Shown here: positions 23,524 through 37,463 of the stretch, piece by piece
Layout: each line of letters opens with the position of its first letter
Position numbering within the stretch: position 1 is the first letter of the stretch
Notes under the pieces: generated by a model
Database searches by the model: none
Seen by the model: only the letters and a program-made list of their open reading frames with translations
Told to the model about the DNA's origin: nothing
Translations under genes and position numbers: made by a program
Assembly (NCBI GenBank): GCA_022376515.1
Contig: WTXI01000075.1
Coordinates: 100,378 to 164,377 of the forward strand
Direction: 5' to 3'
Source of the DNA: Lactifluus volemus
Lineage: Eukaryota; Basidiomycota; Agaricomycetes; Russulales; Russulaceae
DNA length: 64,000 nt

Positions 23524-26500
23524 ATGGAGGCCGAGAAACGTGAGTCATGGTGCCGAGTTCAATTTCAAAGTCCCGAACCGTTCTGTGAGAATGTCTGATA
23601 TTCATCTTTACAGCCTGTCTTTCTGAGATTGAGGAAGAAATTGATGCTTATCAAATTGATCTTTCGTCATTACCTCGCTTTCATCCTCGGCGTGCCGAAT
23701 TGCTCAAATCCCTGGCAGAGTGGAGATACAAACACTTTGAAATCTCTGGGTCGCGTGGACAGCTGGACCAATCAATCCTTCACTCGACGGAAGCATTACT
23801 ACTACTGAGGACCGGACATACGCTAGCAACCGCACTGTCGGATCTCAATGATCTCGCAGATCACCTTCTTCTTCGCTGGGAAGGATTCAAACAGCCCGAC
23901 GATATCAAGTATCGTGTCCATTACCTTCGCTATCTCAGAGACCAACGGCTTCAAGGCGTCTACATCTCCCACGATATGATAACTTCAGATCTTGTGTGGG
24001 CATTGGGAGAGCAAGTGGAGTCACAGTCGAGGTCGGACAACGTCATGGAGAATATCAAGGAGATGATGATTCTTTGCCTCGAACTGCTCAACTCTGATAA
24101 TCTCCCACCAGCAACTGATGCCGCCTATCTCGCCCTGGCCAAAGTCACGGTCAATAATCATCACGGTGCAAGGAGAGAACTTCAGGACCAAGTGATCGAA
24201 TGCCTCCGGGAAGCGACTATTCGTTTCCCGTCTTCCCTCCGCCTTCTTTTTTTTCTTTGCAAGCTCCTCGTCATGCGCTTCTTGGAAAACTATTCTCCGA
24301 ATGACGATTACGATGAGGCAATAGCCAGCCTGAACAGAGTCATAACTCTCGTTTCCAATCTTCCTGAAGACACCGAAGACGATCGGAATATCGTCCAAGA
24401 CTGTTTATCGATCATCGCGACGACTTCTGTTGCCAGATCCCTCGTATTTGGAAATCCAGAATATTTAGAGGAGGCGATTAACCATAACCGTACGTATTTG
24501 AGCTCAAGTTGGGTCCCTCTTGACGATCCGACACGCCTCGAGATTTCCCGGAGATTAGCGGATCTCGTGGACCGCCGCATCCGATTCGCGAACTACGAGC
24601 CTACCAGTGATCGAGACCCTTTCGACCTTTCGACCCTACCATCTCTCACTGAGTCTATTCCCGAACTAAAATCCTGGACCTCCGAGCAGTGGGATCGACA
24701 CCACCAAGCACTTTACTCCATATCTGAGGCCAGCAGTGAAATAGTAGAGAATGAGGAAGTACTCAAATACTGCCGCCAATTGGTCGATTCACTACGCCGT
24801 GATCCATCTTCAAATCATCTACTCAACCCATCTGACCCCTTTATCACGTTGGGAAAAATTCTCGCCGACGCGTTTGAGACCACCAATAAAATGGAGTACC
24901 TCGATGAGTCTATTGCCGTACTTCGTGATGGTCTCAAGATGCATCACACTCGGACTGAACAACAGTACTTAACTACCCCCCTCATCTCCACATTGACTTC
25001 CCGCCTCTACCGGCTTAAGCGTAGAGAAGACTTGGAAGATCTCATGCAATTATTCATCAAGGTCGTGGATGATACCTCCACGATGGAAATCATGCGATTT
25101 GATTTGTCCCGCGCTTGGGTTGAAACGGCGCATAGATTTAGGCACCCTTCCGTCACGACTGCTTATGAAAAGGTCCTCTCGCTCCTTCAAAACTATTTCT
25201 TCTATTCTCCGACACTCGAAACACAACATGGTCGTCTCATCTCCATGCGCGAGGAATGTAAAGACCTGCCGTCAAACTATGCATCGTACCAGGTCCACAC
25301 GGGTCAACTCAATAGGGCGATCGAGACTCTCGAGCGAGGACGGGCCTTGCTCTGGTCAGAGATGCGCAGCTTCCGCACTTCGGCAGACCGGCTTGCTGCA
25401 GTCAACTTGGCCTTGGCAGAGGAGTTCGTAGCGATCAACAGCAAACTGGAGCAAGTTACAACATCCACAGTGCCGTATGGAATTATCGAAGCAGAGGGTA
25501 GTATAAGAGAGGGCCCTGGCATAATGGATCCATTCGGTCCTCTGGTGGAAAAGCGACAGAAGCTGTTGGAGGATCGCGAAGAGCTCATTTCACGAATCCG
25601 GGACTTACCAGACTTGAATAACTTCTTGAAGCCCCCGTCATTTGATGCACTTCGTTCTGCTGCATTACGCGGACCAGTCATCATCGTCAACCCTTGCAAG
25701 TATCGCTCTGACATCCTCATCTTGTTCCACAACTCTCCTCCCTCCCTTATCACTACAGCCGATGACTTCCATGATCGCGCACTTCAGTTGGGTGATCGCC
25801 TGGTGAAGGATAGAAAGAAATACAGCCTTGAGTCAAAGCAGTATCAAAAGGCACTCCGCTCCGTACTCAAGGATCTCTATGAACTCGTAGGCAGGCCTGT
25901 CGTCGAGGAGTTCCGAAAAATGAAGATAGAAGAACAATCTCGAGTATGGTGGTGTCCTACATCTGTCTTTGGTCATCTTCCACTTCACGCGATGGGGCCA
26001 ATACCTTCTGATGATGGAGTCAAGCGCTATTTCTCAGACCTATACATTTCCTCATACACCCCAACACTATCCGCACTCATAGAATCACGGAAATCGGCTG
26101 GCGGCCTCGGAGGACAATCGTCGAGCAAGCCTTCAATCCTGCTTGTGGCTCAACCAGAATCTCTGCGATACGCGATCCCAGAGATCTGGACAATACAGCG
26201 TCTTGATGCGACAGTCACGTCTCTTATCTCAAAAAAGGCGACACCTCGTAGCGTGGTCGAGAGTCTCAGGAATCACCAGTTCTCCCACTTTGTGTGCCAC
26301 GGAAATCTAGAACGAGGGAAGCCACTTGATGCATCCCTCCGGCTGTATGGAGGCGAGCCGCTTACACTACTCGATATTGTGCGCTCTCGACTTCCCTCAG
26401 CTGAATTTGCGTTCCTTTCGGCTTGTCACACTGCTGAGCTGACTGAGGAGAGCATTGATGACGAGGCACTTCACCTTACTGCAGCAATGCAATATTGTGG

Positions 26501-26714
26501 ATTTCGGAGTGTTGTTGGGACAATGTGGGCGATGATAGATCAAGGTGGACAAACACTAATTCAAGATTTCTACAAGACTCTGCTGTCAAGCGATGAGCCA
26601 GGAGTACCGTATCATGAGAGATCGGCTCGAGCACTTCGGGATGCTGTGAGGAATCTGCGGAGAGAAGGAGCATCGTTGGAGCGATGGGTGAATTATGTGC
26701 ATTATGGGGCATGA
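23524..26714 (+). CDS. TPR-CHAT protein A3 (join 23524..23539, 23614..26714)
   Basis: MEAEK exon 1, a 74-nt intron (23540-23613), then one exon to TGA 26714: 1038 residues. CHAT His codon 26298-26300 and Cys codon 26424-26426 are present. Exon 2 begins PCLSEIEEEIDAYQIDLSSL. The N-terminal half is the most diverged of the A genes (for example NDDYDEAIASLNRVITLVSN), while the CHAT half matches A2 and A4 almost exactly, so the halves have different histories. AATAAA follows at 26776. Predicted intracellular caspase-like peptidase; partners unknown. Confidence 0.9.
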
Positions 26715-27183
26715 TTAGGAGTATCTGTAAGTCATTGAATTCTGTCTGTGCGTGGTATACGAACATTGAACGCAGAATAAAATAGTGCAAGGACAGCCCT
26801 GTCGCTGCCAGTGCCTTCATAACTACGTTCTCATCTTCCCTCATCCATTTCCATCGTCAAGCCCCTGGTCCGCCCGCCACATCCCTCTCTCTGTTGTCTG
26901 CACTTCATTGTCACCTCAGCTTTAACGGGCTCAGTTGCAGCTGTGCCTGGACACACCCTGTTACTGTCGCCTTCATAGCAGGGTGAGGCGATAGCGCACA
27001 GTGCACAGCCGAGGGATATTTGGGCGTACAATACCCCTCACACCAAATTGTTGCATAGTTGAACAACCTCCATATATTCTATATCCTACGTCGGATAAGT
27101 GTAAAATGATAATGTACATGAACCCTATGCTTTGGTATACATTTAGTCGGGGATACTGTTAAATTTAGGGCACAGAGATAACC

Positions 27184-27720
27184 TCACAACTGCAGAACGA
27201 GCACAAACAGTGCTATCTCGGTTCCGGCGACGACAAACGCGACGAGGGCAACAATGTTTCCCGCCGTCACGAATGGTCGCCCAAATGACTGCTTGTGCTC
27301 CTGACCGAGAGTGGGGATCGCCAACAAATTTAGCGTGTCGTCAGCACCATCCGTGTCTGCTATGTCGTATCGTGCGCAGCGTGCGCGGAAAAATGCGCAG
27401 ACGCACAAAAGAAAGGCGAGAACGGCATATACTATGCCGACTACGACCATGACCGGAAAAAAAAAAGTGCGACGAATGATTGCGACATGACCGGAGTAAA
27501 CAAAAAATGAGATGAGAAAAGACGGAGGCGGTCAAAGAGTCTGAGGACTGTCAGAGAAAAACCCAAGTTTCTGATTGCGGTTCGCATATACACGCCATTG
27601 TAAGTGCGTTGGCTTGCGCGTAATTCGGTGAGTCGGCCTACATCTTCGACAAGATAGGAGTGCGCGCGGTGGCCTCTTTGAGACTTTGAGAGACAAGTTG
27701 AGATGCAAGAATGGTTCTGA
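27184..27720 (-). pseudogene. DUF202-like copy 3, probably broken
   Basis: The exon-2 part is open and close to the intact copy (ends FVLVLQL). In exon 1 the bases around the splice donor (TATTCTATCGCA before GTGCGT in other copies) are deleted, and the ATG region of copy 1 is missing. Without a donor the two hydrophobic parts cannot be joined in the known way. Lies convergent to A3. Confidence 0.55.
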
Positions 27721-27974
27721 ACTCACAGAGCCCGACTGTGAAGCGCGTGAAGCGGGGGGATGGACGGCTATTATCTAAGCGGAGTCCCCCTACTGCCGGA
27801 ACGGCCCAGTTGTCGCACAACCGTACGTTTTTCTTGCCTTCGTCGCTGTCTCCCTTTCGACTTGGACCCGTTACCTAAGAGCTGGCGAGAATCATCGCTC
27901 TCTCTCAAGGTACCCGAGACGTTTTCCTGGTCCCAAAATACCCTTAAGGGTCACCTCGTAGTCTGCCTGCTGTG

Positions 27975-28698
27975 ATGTTGTCGAGGCTTCGATGCGTCAG
28001 GACAAGGTGCGCTGCAATCCATTATTGAACAAGCTCACATTTCATAACATTTTCTCAGGTCGACACACCGTTATATTGCATCTTTGTCGGTGCAAATGCG
28101 GTCACAGGTGCGTCCGTTATTGTTGGCATAGATCACTGAACGCATGCCAGCGCGTCGGTCTTTGCCCTTATCCACCACAAATGCAGCCATCACTCGCGGC
28201 ACGGAGCATATAACACTTCTCAAACCAAGCTGATACTACACCCCCTGCGGCTGCGCCACCGTCCACAGTTCCCTCCCAACCTGTTGCTGTCCCGGCAGAT
28301 GCTACCGCGCAAGTTTCTTTTTTTTTCACGGTCGGAAATCCTTGACACAGCTGCAGCGCTCGCGCCGCTCCAATACGGTGACTTCGCGGTTCTGGGGCTT
28401 GCCGGACGGTCACCTGCTGGTCTGTCCTCATGGATGCTCGAGCTCCTCAACGTCTCCACCGTCCTTCCCTGAATCCACACGACTGTCGTGGGAACATTCT
28501 TCTCCCGTCTGTTGCTCCTTCCCTTCTCAATCAAACAGCTTCGCAACTCCACCCCTCTCGCGCCGTACCAGCCAGCTGCTTGAACTCAAGGACGAGTTCA
28601 ACCGAGCGTATGAGGCCGGGGACAAGCTCGCCGTCCAGCGAATCGCCCCCAAGCAGCGTAGCTTGTACGAGGAGTCGGGCATAAGCAAGCTTATTTGA
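27975..28698 (+). pseudogene. OXA1-like 5' fragment, copy 3
   Basis: Keeps an ATG (MLSRLRCV) and the whole fragment up to SGISKLI before TGA. The Trp-to-TGA change and the frame slip at CAGCCAGCTGCTTGA are both present, as in the other copies. Confidence 0.62.
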
Positions 28699-29370
28699 TC
28701 TTTGGTGACGGCAAATTGGGACCGGGAAAACGTGAGTCATTTCAATTCGAACTTTCCGAACCGTTCTGTGTCATCTATGACAAGGTCTTTTGCTCATCCT
28801 TACAGTCTCTCTTTCTGAGATCGTGACCTTTCGTCGTTACCTCGCTTTCATCCTTGGCAAATTGCTCACTGGCAGATCCCTAGCAACATCGAGATACGAC
28901 CACTTCAAAATCTCTACGTCGTACGGACAACTGGACCAATCCTTCCTTCACTTGACGGGAGTATTGCTACTGCTGAGGACCGGATCTGAGCCACCGTCTC
29001 TCTATATGCTAGCACGGTTCCTTCATATGCGCTGGAAAAGATTGAAACAGCCCGACGATATCAAGTATTGTGTCAATGACCTTCGTCATCTCAGAGACCA
29101 ACGGCTTCAAGTCGTCAACATCTCGGAGTCTCAGGATCGCATAACATCAAGTCTTGTGTCAGCATTGTCGTTGGGACGATGTGGGCAATGGCGGATGAAG
29201 ATGGGCAATATCTGGTCGAAGATTTCTACAAGTCAATACTGTCGAGGGATGAGGCAGGGGTTGCTTATTATGAGAGATCGGCTTGGGCGCTTCGTGACGC
29301 AGTGCTAAATCTACGAAGAAAAGGAGTACCTTTGGAGCGATGGGTGAATTATATGCATTATGGCGCATGA
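28699..29370 (+). pseudogene. Mini CHAT B3
   Basis: Exon 1 lacks an ATG. The intron acceptor (CTTACAG at about 28805) is kept, and about 110 N-terminal codons lead across the shared deletion junction (GCATTG/TCGTTGGGACG, about 29167). The N-terminal frame runs on out of phase to a stop near 29308; the CHAT-frame C-terminus (WAMADEDGQYLVEDFY) ends at 29370. No catalytic residues. Confidence 0.78.
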
Positions 29371-32278
29371 TTATGAGTATCTGTGAGTCATGTATTCTAT
29401 CTGCTAGTGGTATATGAACATTGAACCCTGAACGAAAGTAGTGTGATCTCGCTGTTTTTATAAAATCGTGCCAGTGCTCAGCTTCCTTTCGCGGGCGTCG
29501 ATTCATCCTTTCTCGTTCATGCTCATCACCATCTTCGGCATCTCTCAAGCCATAGATCGCCTGGCAAATTTCTCACTATTGTGCGTACCGCAATATCCCC
29601 TCAGCTACGACGCATTTACTACTACGCTCCGGGCTCAGTACCCTCGTGCCACTCCCGGCGCGGTCCCGCATTCCATTCATCTTTTGGTATCTACCACTAC
29701 GCTCCTCGTGTGTCGTATGTTTCCATTCGTCATCTTACGGGTTCATGCTTGATTTTTATCTTCTTCCTGCCCTCGTATATCTACAATTGTCGTCGGACCT
29801 TCCTCTCCTCCGAGTCTTTGTTCGTCTATCTCACGTTTGCAGTGACCCCATCTACGTACCTCCGCTCGTTCTCGTATCCGGTCGGTTTGTAGCTTGACCA
29901 TGGCATCCATTCTCGACGCAATAACTACTTTGAGCACTGTAGCCACCAAAAACAAATGTATTTATCATAAAGTCTTGAGAATTATACAAGGGAGAGCAGA
30001 GAAGCGTCGCCGCAATCCTCTATTTGTCGTTGTAAGTCGTCGCTTAAGTCTCTAAATCCCTTTCTCAAATGTTCGTTACAGTATCAAGTATCGTGCTTGA
30101 GTCCGCTCGTCTCACCGTCTTCAACCGCGTCAGCCGTGTACCCTGGTCTCGCCACTGCCACCACCTGGAGTAGGCACGCTCGCAATTGGAAGAAAAGTTG
30201 GAACAGATTCAGAACTCTGCTTATTATAAAACCTCGTGGCTGGTAGACTCCATTGGGGTTACTGCCGCCTATGTAGCCGGGAGAGATGATACTGCAGAGT
30301 GCGCGGGAGCACCAGATCTCGAGATCCGACAGCCCCGTGATGCGAGAAGCCCGGTGGGAGAGGCGTGACGAGACCTGTTGGTAAAAGGAATGTATCCGGG
30401 GCTGGAGCAAAGCCAGGAAGTTGAAAGTCAGAGTCAGGGAAGTAGTGATAGGATGCCAGGAGGCGGCAAGGGGACCAAGAAAAGTGGGACAGTGGCAGGG
30501 AAACCTGGTGGTGAAGGTGTTGGCATCACGGGAAAATCAGGAAGGGGGGATGGGCGGAGGTTGATGTTGGGTGGGAAACTGTGTAGTATGCCTGCGATGC
30601 CTGGAGCGAAACTAGGGGAGCAGGGTGGTACCATGGTGGGATACGACGACGATGAGGACACTGAACGATAGGTGCTCAGCAAACCTTTGAAGATTCAACG
30701 ACCGTACCGATGTATTCCAGGAAAAAGACCCTTTGGCATGAGAGTGTTGTCATCGGTGTCTTCCTCCTCTATTGTCTTTCTTAAGGAGGGTGACATTTCG
30801 CACCTTTTGCCTCTCTTCCTTATTTCCTGTGGACAACGTGCCGTGAGCCAGTTTTTAAGCTGTGAAGAGAGCGTCGAGCTTTCTTTCGTCGAGCCTTTGG
30901 ATAGAAAGGGAATATGTGTGACATGGACAGGATTGAGTTATTTGCCTTCTGCCATGGAAAGTTGCAGTCGAGGGGTAGATTGAACACGTGGTGGAAATCG
31001 ACGGACTGCACCCCATCTTGGCGCAGGCAGACGGGCACTGTCACGGTGCCATGTGACTTCGCGAAGATGGAAGCGCTAGTGGTCGGAGACGGACTACGGC
31101 CCGGGTAGCCGTATAGTTACTTTGAGGGATTGCCCGCACACAGATACCTCATACACTATTACAAGCCCTTGTAGCCCTCTCCTAACAGCACTATTCTCTT
31201 TCATGCCAACCCGGCCTGCGCAACATATACACCCTCACACGGGCATTTACCTGCCAGGACAACTCTACAAAGACATCCACGTTGGCCAGAGCACCAAAAC
31301 GTGAACCAGGCGACCCCTACCTACCCTTGAGCCTGAGCTCCTCATGCAGCTCCCACACCTCATTTTCCTTGTGTGCCTGCCGACATGTCCAACATATAGC
31401 CCCAACCTGCGCTGCGTCGAATGGGCGAATCCCTCGGCGCCCGGGCCGACCCACGTGCCAGCGGAATCTACGTGCCCATTGCAACGTCCTGGTCGAGTGT
31501 CCTACACGCGCGGAGAGAGACGCTCGAGGCGTTCTGGAAGGCATTTGGTCGGAAGTTACACGTGTTGGAGATTGACCTTGCGGAATGTGATGTGATGAGA
31601 TGCAGGGATTGTCGGTGTGTGTCGTGCTAGAAACCCTCTATCTCCATGCTTTGAGGTGCACCGCCGTGTTGTCGACATCAAGTTGAGAGAGGATGATGTG
31701 GTCGCGTCTGCATCACAAAGCCGACACGCTGGGACATGGTGGGCTTTGCATCGATAACAGTGATGTTGAGGAGTGCCAGCACGTGGAGGGCTGTTTGAAA
31801 ATCTGTGGGACAGTTCAGTGAGGGATGTCCAGCGGCGCTGCCACTGGCAGTGGGTGAGAATTGTGCTCTACGTGTGACTGGCAGTCAAGTCATACACGCC
31901 ATTGCGCAGAGCCCAGAGAACTACGTGTTCGGTGAGGACGTGTCGCCGGGAGGGGAGTTGATCCTTGAAACGTTTCAGACTTGACTGGTTGACGCTGACT
32001 GTGCTTCCGAGTCTAAGATGATAGTCCCTTGTCGTTATATTTGCGAATACATACATCAGGGGGGAAAGGTCCTGCCTGAGATACCGCCGAATCGATTAGG
32101 TCTTCTGGCCAGGCCTTCTGGCTCTGTTTCCACGTGGTGTCCTGCAGGGCGCTTAGTAGGAGCCGTTATGCACGTTTAAATATCGTGTACGTTGAGCGCA
32201 TTTCTTCTGTTACCAACTGTAATCTCTCTTCTTTCGCAAAGTTATCCTCTCACTGTCTTGTTTACTGTCCTGATCCCT
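29371..32278. repeat. Spacer 4
   Basis: Blocks as in spacer 2: MASILDAITT block 29900-30231 (+), with a small insertion that removes its stop; Gly-rich block 30372-30671 (+); MTVPV-type frame 30820-31044 (-, shifted); LRR-like remnant about 31390-32056 (-). Very similar to spacer 2 in its last 900 bp. Ends in the A4 promoter with TGCACGTTTAAATAT near 32168. Confidence 0.6.
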
Positions 32279-35200
32279 ATGGAGGCCGAGAAACGTGAGT
32301 CATGGTGCCGAGTTCAATTTCAAAGTCTCCGAGCCGTTCTGTGTCACCATAAGAATGCTCATATTCATCTTTACAGCCTCTCTTTCTGAGATTGAGGAAG
32401 AAATTGATACTCATCAAATTTATCTTTCGTCATTACCTCGATTTCATCCTCGGCGTGCCGAATTCCTCAAAAAGCTGGTAATTTGGAGATCCGAACACTT
32501 TAAAATCTCTGCGTCACGTGGACAGCTGGACCAATCAATCCTTCACGTGACGGAAATAATACTACTACTGAGGTCCGGACCTACGCTAGCAACCGCACCG
32601 TCGCATCTCAATGGACTCGCAGTTCACCTTCTTCTTCGCTGGAGAAGATTCAAACAGCCCGACGATATCAAGTATTGTGTCAAGTACCTTCGCTATGTCA
32701 GAGACCAACGGCTTCAAGACGTCTACATCCCCCACGATCTTATAACTTCATCTCTTGTGGAGGCATTGGGAGAGCAACTTGAAGTGGAGTCACAGTCAAG
32801 GTCGGACAACGTCATGGAGAATATCAAGGAGATGATAATTCTCTGCCTCGAACTGCTCAACTCTGATAATCTCCGACCAGAAACTTATGCCGCCTTTGCC
32901 GCCCTGGCCCAAGTTACGTTCGAGCATCACGGTGCAACGAGAGAATTTCAGGACCAAGTGATCGAATGCCTCCGGGAAGCGAATATTCGTTTCTCGTTTT
33001 CCCCCCGCCTTCCTTTTCTTCTTGGCCAGCTCCTCGAGTTGCGCTTCTTCGAGGATGGGTGTGCTAATGACGATCACAATGAGGCAATAGCCTGCCTGAA
33101 CAGAGCCATAACTCTCGCTTCCGATCTTCCCGAAATCACACGCCGGAGTGTCGTCCAAGACAGTTTATTGACCATCGCGAGGATTTCTTTTGGAAGATCC
33201 GTCTTGTTTGGAAATCCAGAATATTTAGAGGAGGCGATTAACCATAACCGTAGGTATTTGAGCTCAACTTGGGTCCCTCTTGACGATCCGACACGCCTCG
33301 AGATTTCCCGGGACTTGGCGTATCTCATGGACAGTCGCATCCGATACACAAACTATTCTAGTTTCAGTGATCCAGACCCTTCTTTCGACCTTTCGACCCT
33401 ATCATCTCTCACTGAGTCTATTCCCGAACCAAACTCCTGGACCTCCGAGCAGTGGAATCGACACGACTTAGCAATTCACTCCATATATTCGGCCATTGTT
33501 AATGGCAGTGAAATTGTAGAGAATGAGAAAATATTCAAATACTGCCGCCAATTGGCCGATTCACGACGCCGTGATTCATCTTCAAATCATCCACTCGGTC
33601 CATCGCTCCCCTTCCTCACATTGAGTGAAATTCTCGTCCACGCGTTTAAGAGCACCGACAAAATCGAGTACCTCGATGAGTCTATAGCCGTACTTCGTGA
33701 TGGTCTCAAGATACATTGCACACAGCCTGCACAACAGCTCCTAACTATCTCCCTCATCTCCCCATTGACTTCCTGCCTCTACCGGCTTTGTCGTAGAGAA
33801 GACTTGGAAGATCTCATTCAATTATTCGTCAAGCTCGTGGATGATACCTCCATGATGGAAATGGCGCGATTTGGTTTGTCCCGCCTTTGGGCTGAAACGG
33901 CGCATGGATTTAGGCACCCTTCCGTCACGACTGCTTATGAAAAGGCCTTCTCGCTCATCCAAGACTATTTCTTCTATTCCCCGACACTCGAAACACAGCA
34001 TTCTCGTCTGGTCTCTGTGCACGTATTTGTCGGAGACCTGACGTCAGAATATGCATCGTACCAGGTCGACACGGGTCAACTCAATAGGGCAATCGAGACT
34101 CTCGAGCGAGGAAGGGCCTTGCTCTGGTCAGAGATGCGCAGCTTCCGCACTTCCACAGATCGCCTTGCTGCGGTCGACTTGGCCTTGGCAGAGGAGTTCG
34201 TGGCGATCAACAGCAAACTGGAGCAAGTTACAACGTCCATTGTGCCGTATGAAATTACCCAACGAGAGGGTAGTGGAGGAGAGGGGTCTGGAAGATTGGA
34301 TCCATTCGGTCCTGTGGTGGAAATGCGACAGAAGCTTGTGGATGATCGCGTAAAGCTCATCTCACGAATCCGGGCCTTACCAGACTTGGATAACTTCTTG
34401 AAGCCCCCATTGTTTGATACTCTTCGTTCTGCTGCATTACGCGGACCAGTTATCATCATCAACCATTGCAAGCGTTTCCCCTCCGACATCCTTATCCTGT
34501 TCTACGCCTCTCCTCCCTCCCATATCACTACAACCGATGACTTCTATGACCGCGCACTCCAGTTGGGTGATCGCCTGGTGAAGGATAGAAGGAAATACAG
34601 CCTTGAGTCAAAGCAGTATCAAAAGGCACTCCGCTCCGTACTCAAGGATCTTTATGAACTTGTTGGCAGGCCAGTCGTCGAGGAGTTCCGAAAGATGAAG
34701 ATAGAAGAACAATCTCGAGTATGGTGGTGTCCTACATCTGTGTTTTGTCATCTTCCCCTTCACGCGATGGGGCCAATACCTTCTGATGATGGAGTCAAGC
34801 GCTATTTCTCAGACCTATACATTTCCTCATACACTCCAACACTATCCGCACTCATAGAATCACGAAAATCGGCTGGCAGCCTCGGGGGACAATCGTCGAG
34901 CAAGCCTTCAATACTGCTTGTGGCTCAACCAGAGTCTCTGCGATACGCGATCCCAGAGATCTGGACAATACAGCGTCTTGATGCGACAGTCACATCACTT
35001 ATCTCAAAAGAGGCGACACCTCGTAGCGTGGTAGAGGGTCTCAGGAATCACCAGTTCTCCCACTTTGTGTGCCACGGAAATCTAGAACGAGGGAAGCCAC
35101 TCGATGCATCCCTCCGGCTGTATGGGGGCGAGCCGCTTACACTACTCGACATTGTGCGCTCTCGACTTCCCTCAGCTGAATTTGCCTTCCTTTCAGCTTG

Positions 35201-35489
35201 TCACACTGCTGAGCTGACTGAGGAGAGCATTGATGACGAGGCACTCCACCTTACTGCAGCAATGCAATATTGTGGATTTCGGAGTGTTGTTGGGACAATG
35301 TGGGCGATGATAGATCAAGGTGGAGAAACTCTAATTCAAGATTTCTACAAGATTCTGCTTTCAAGCGATGAGCCAGGAGTACCGTATCATGAGAGATCGG
35401 CTCGGGCACTTCGGGATGCAGTGAGGAATCTGCGGAGAGAAGGAGCATCGTTGGAGCGATGGGTGAATTATGTGCATTATGGGGCATGA
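32279..35489 (+). CDS. TPR-CHAT protein A4 (join 32279..32294, 32377..35489)
   Basis: MEAEK exon 1, an 82-nt intron (32295-32376), then one exon ending in TGA 35489: 1042 residues, the same length as A2. CHAT His codon 35073-35075 and Cys codon 35199-35201. The N-terminus is near-identical to A2 for about 150 residues, but residues about 190-300 and 380-520 differ, and some stretches (NGSEIVENE, SLPFLTLSEILVHAF) resemble A1 instead, suggesting exchange among copies. Followed by a broken DUF202 copy. Confidence 0.9.
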
Positions 35490-35923
35490 TTAGGAGTATC
35501 TGTAAGTCGTTGAACTCTGTCCGTGCGTGGTATACGAACATTGAACCCAGAATGAAATAGTGCAAAGACAGTACTGTAGCTGCCTTCATAACCACGCTCT
35601 CGTCTTTTTTTTTCGTTCGCGTCGTTCCGTTTTCTCTCATCCAATTCCCATCATCGTCAAACCCCTGGACCGAACGCCACATCTCTCGCTCTGTTGTGTG
35701 CACTACATTGTCACCTCCGATTTAACCCCGGGCTCAGTTGCAGTTGTTCCCGGACAGAGACTGCTGCTGTGGCTGTCACATTCATAGCAGGGTGGGGCGA
35801 CAGCACATAGTGCACAGCGGACGGATATTTGACGGTACTATACCTCTCTCGCCAAGTTGCTACATAGTTGAACAGCCTCCATATATTCTATATACAATGT
35901 CGGATAAGTGAGGAACGATAATG

Positions 35924-36482
35924 TACAACCTCGCAACTGCAAAACGACAACAAACAGCGTAATCTCGGTTCCGGCGACGACAAACGCGACGACAGCAACA
36001 GTGTTTCCATCCGTCACGAATGGTCGCCCAAATGATTGCTTGTGCTCCTGACCGACAGTGGGGATCGCCAATGAACTCGGCGTGTCATCAGCATCGTCCG
36101 TGTCTGCTATGTCGTATCGTTCGTAGCGTGCGCGGAGAGTGCGCAGACGCACAAAAGAAAGGCAAGAACGGCATATACTATGCCGACTACGACCATGACG
36201 GAAATGTTACGTACGATGAATGATTGTGACATGACCGGAGTAAACAAAAATGAGATGAGAAAAGACGCACCGCGATAGAAAAGGTGGTCAAAGAGTCTGA
36301 GCACTGTCAGAGAAAACCCCAAGTTTCCGAGTGCGGTTCGCATATACGCGCCATTGTAAGGGCGTTGGCTTGCGCGTCATTCGGTGAGTTGGTCTACGTC
36401 TTCGACAAGATAGGAGTGCGTACGGTGGCCTCTTCGAGACTTTGAGAGACAAGCTGAGATGCAAGAAAGGTTCTGAACTCAC
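35924..36482 (-). pseudogene. DUF202-like copy 4, broken
   Basis: A base loss in the segment read GGAGAGTGCGC (GGAAAAATGCGC in the intact copy) shifts the frame right after the second helix, giving an early stop at about 36107. The third helix is in another frame and has lost the usual stop. The exon-1 ATG is absent. Nearly identical to copy 5 at 59135-59689, so the two share the same ancestor. Confidence 0.6.
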
Positions 36483-36730
36483 AGAGCCCGACTGTGAAGC
36501 GCGTGAAGCGAGGGATGGGCGGCTATTAGCTAAGTGGAGTCCCTACTGCCGGAAACCGAATGACAGCCCAGTGTCGCGCGCCGTACGTTTTTCTTGCCTT
36601 CGTCGCTGTCTCGCTTTCTACTTGGACGCGTTACCTAAGAGCTGGCGAGAATCATCGCTCTCTCCAAAAGTACCCGAGACGTTGTCCTGGTCCCAAAAGA
36701 CCCTTAAGGGTCACCTAGTAGTCTGCTGTG

Positions 36731-37463
36731 ATGTTGTCGAGGCTTCGATGCGTCGAGACGAGGTGCGATGCAATCCATTATGGAACAAGCTCATATTTCA
36801 TAACATTTTCTCAGGTCGACACACCGTTATATTGCATCTTTGTCGGTGCAACTGCGGTCACAGGTGCGTCCGTTATTGTCTCGTTGACTTGGCATGGACC
36901 ACTGAACGCATGCCAGCGCGTCGGTCTTTGCTCTTATCCACCACAAATGCAGCCATCACTCGCGACACGGAGCATATAACACTTCTCAAAACAGACTGAT
37001 ACTGCACCCCCTGCGGCTGCGCCACCGTCCACCGTCCCCTCCCAACCTGTTGTTGTCCCGGCAGACGCTACCGCGAAAGTTTCTTTTTTTTTTCAGTCGG
37101 AAATCCTTGACACAGCTGCAGCGCTAGCGCCGCTCCAATACGGTGACTTCGCGATTCTGGGGTTTGCCGGATGGCCGCCTGCTAGTCTGTCCTCATGGAT
37201 GCTCGAGCTCGTCAACGTCTCCACCGTCCTTCCCTGAATCCACACGATTGTCGCGGGAACATTCCTCTCCCATCTGTTGCTCCTTCCCTTCTCAATCAAG
37301 CAGCTTCGCAACTCCACCCCTCTCCCGCCGTACCAGCCAGCTGCTTGAACTCAAGGACGAGTTCAACCGAGCATATGAGGCCGTTGACAAAATCGCCGTG
37401 GAGCGAATCGCCCCCAAGCAGCGTAGCTTGTACGAGGAGTCGGGCGTGAGCATGCTTATTTGA
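36731..37463 (+). pseudogene. OXA1-like 5' fragment, copy 4
   Basis: Starts ATGTTGTCGAGGCTTCGATG and keeps the GWSPAGL-equivalent, the LLLLPFSIK helix and the KNEF/KDEF helix, with the TGA-for-Trp lesion and the one-base slip. Ends SGVSMLI before TGA at 37463, fused to the CHAT 5' flank. Confidence 0.62.

Noticed and set aside
29179..29370. C-terminal 63-codon frames of the mini CHAT copies as independent genes
   Set aside because: They are the residual CHAT C-terminus after an internal deletion, without start context or catalytic residues.
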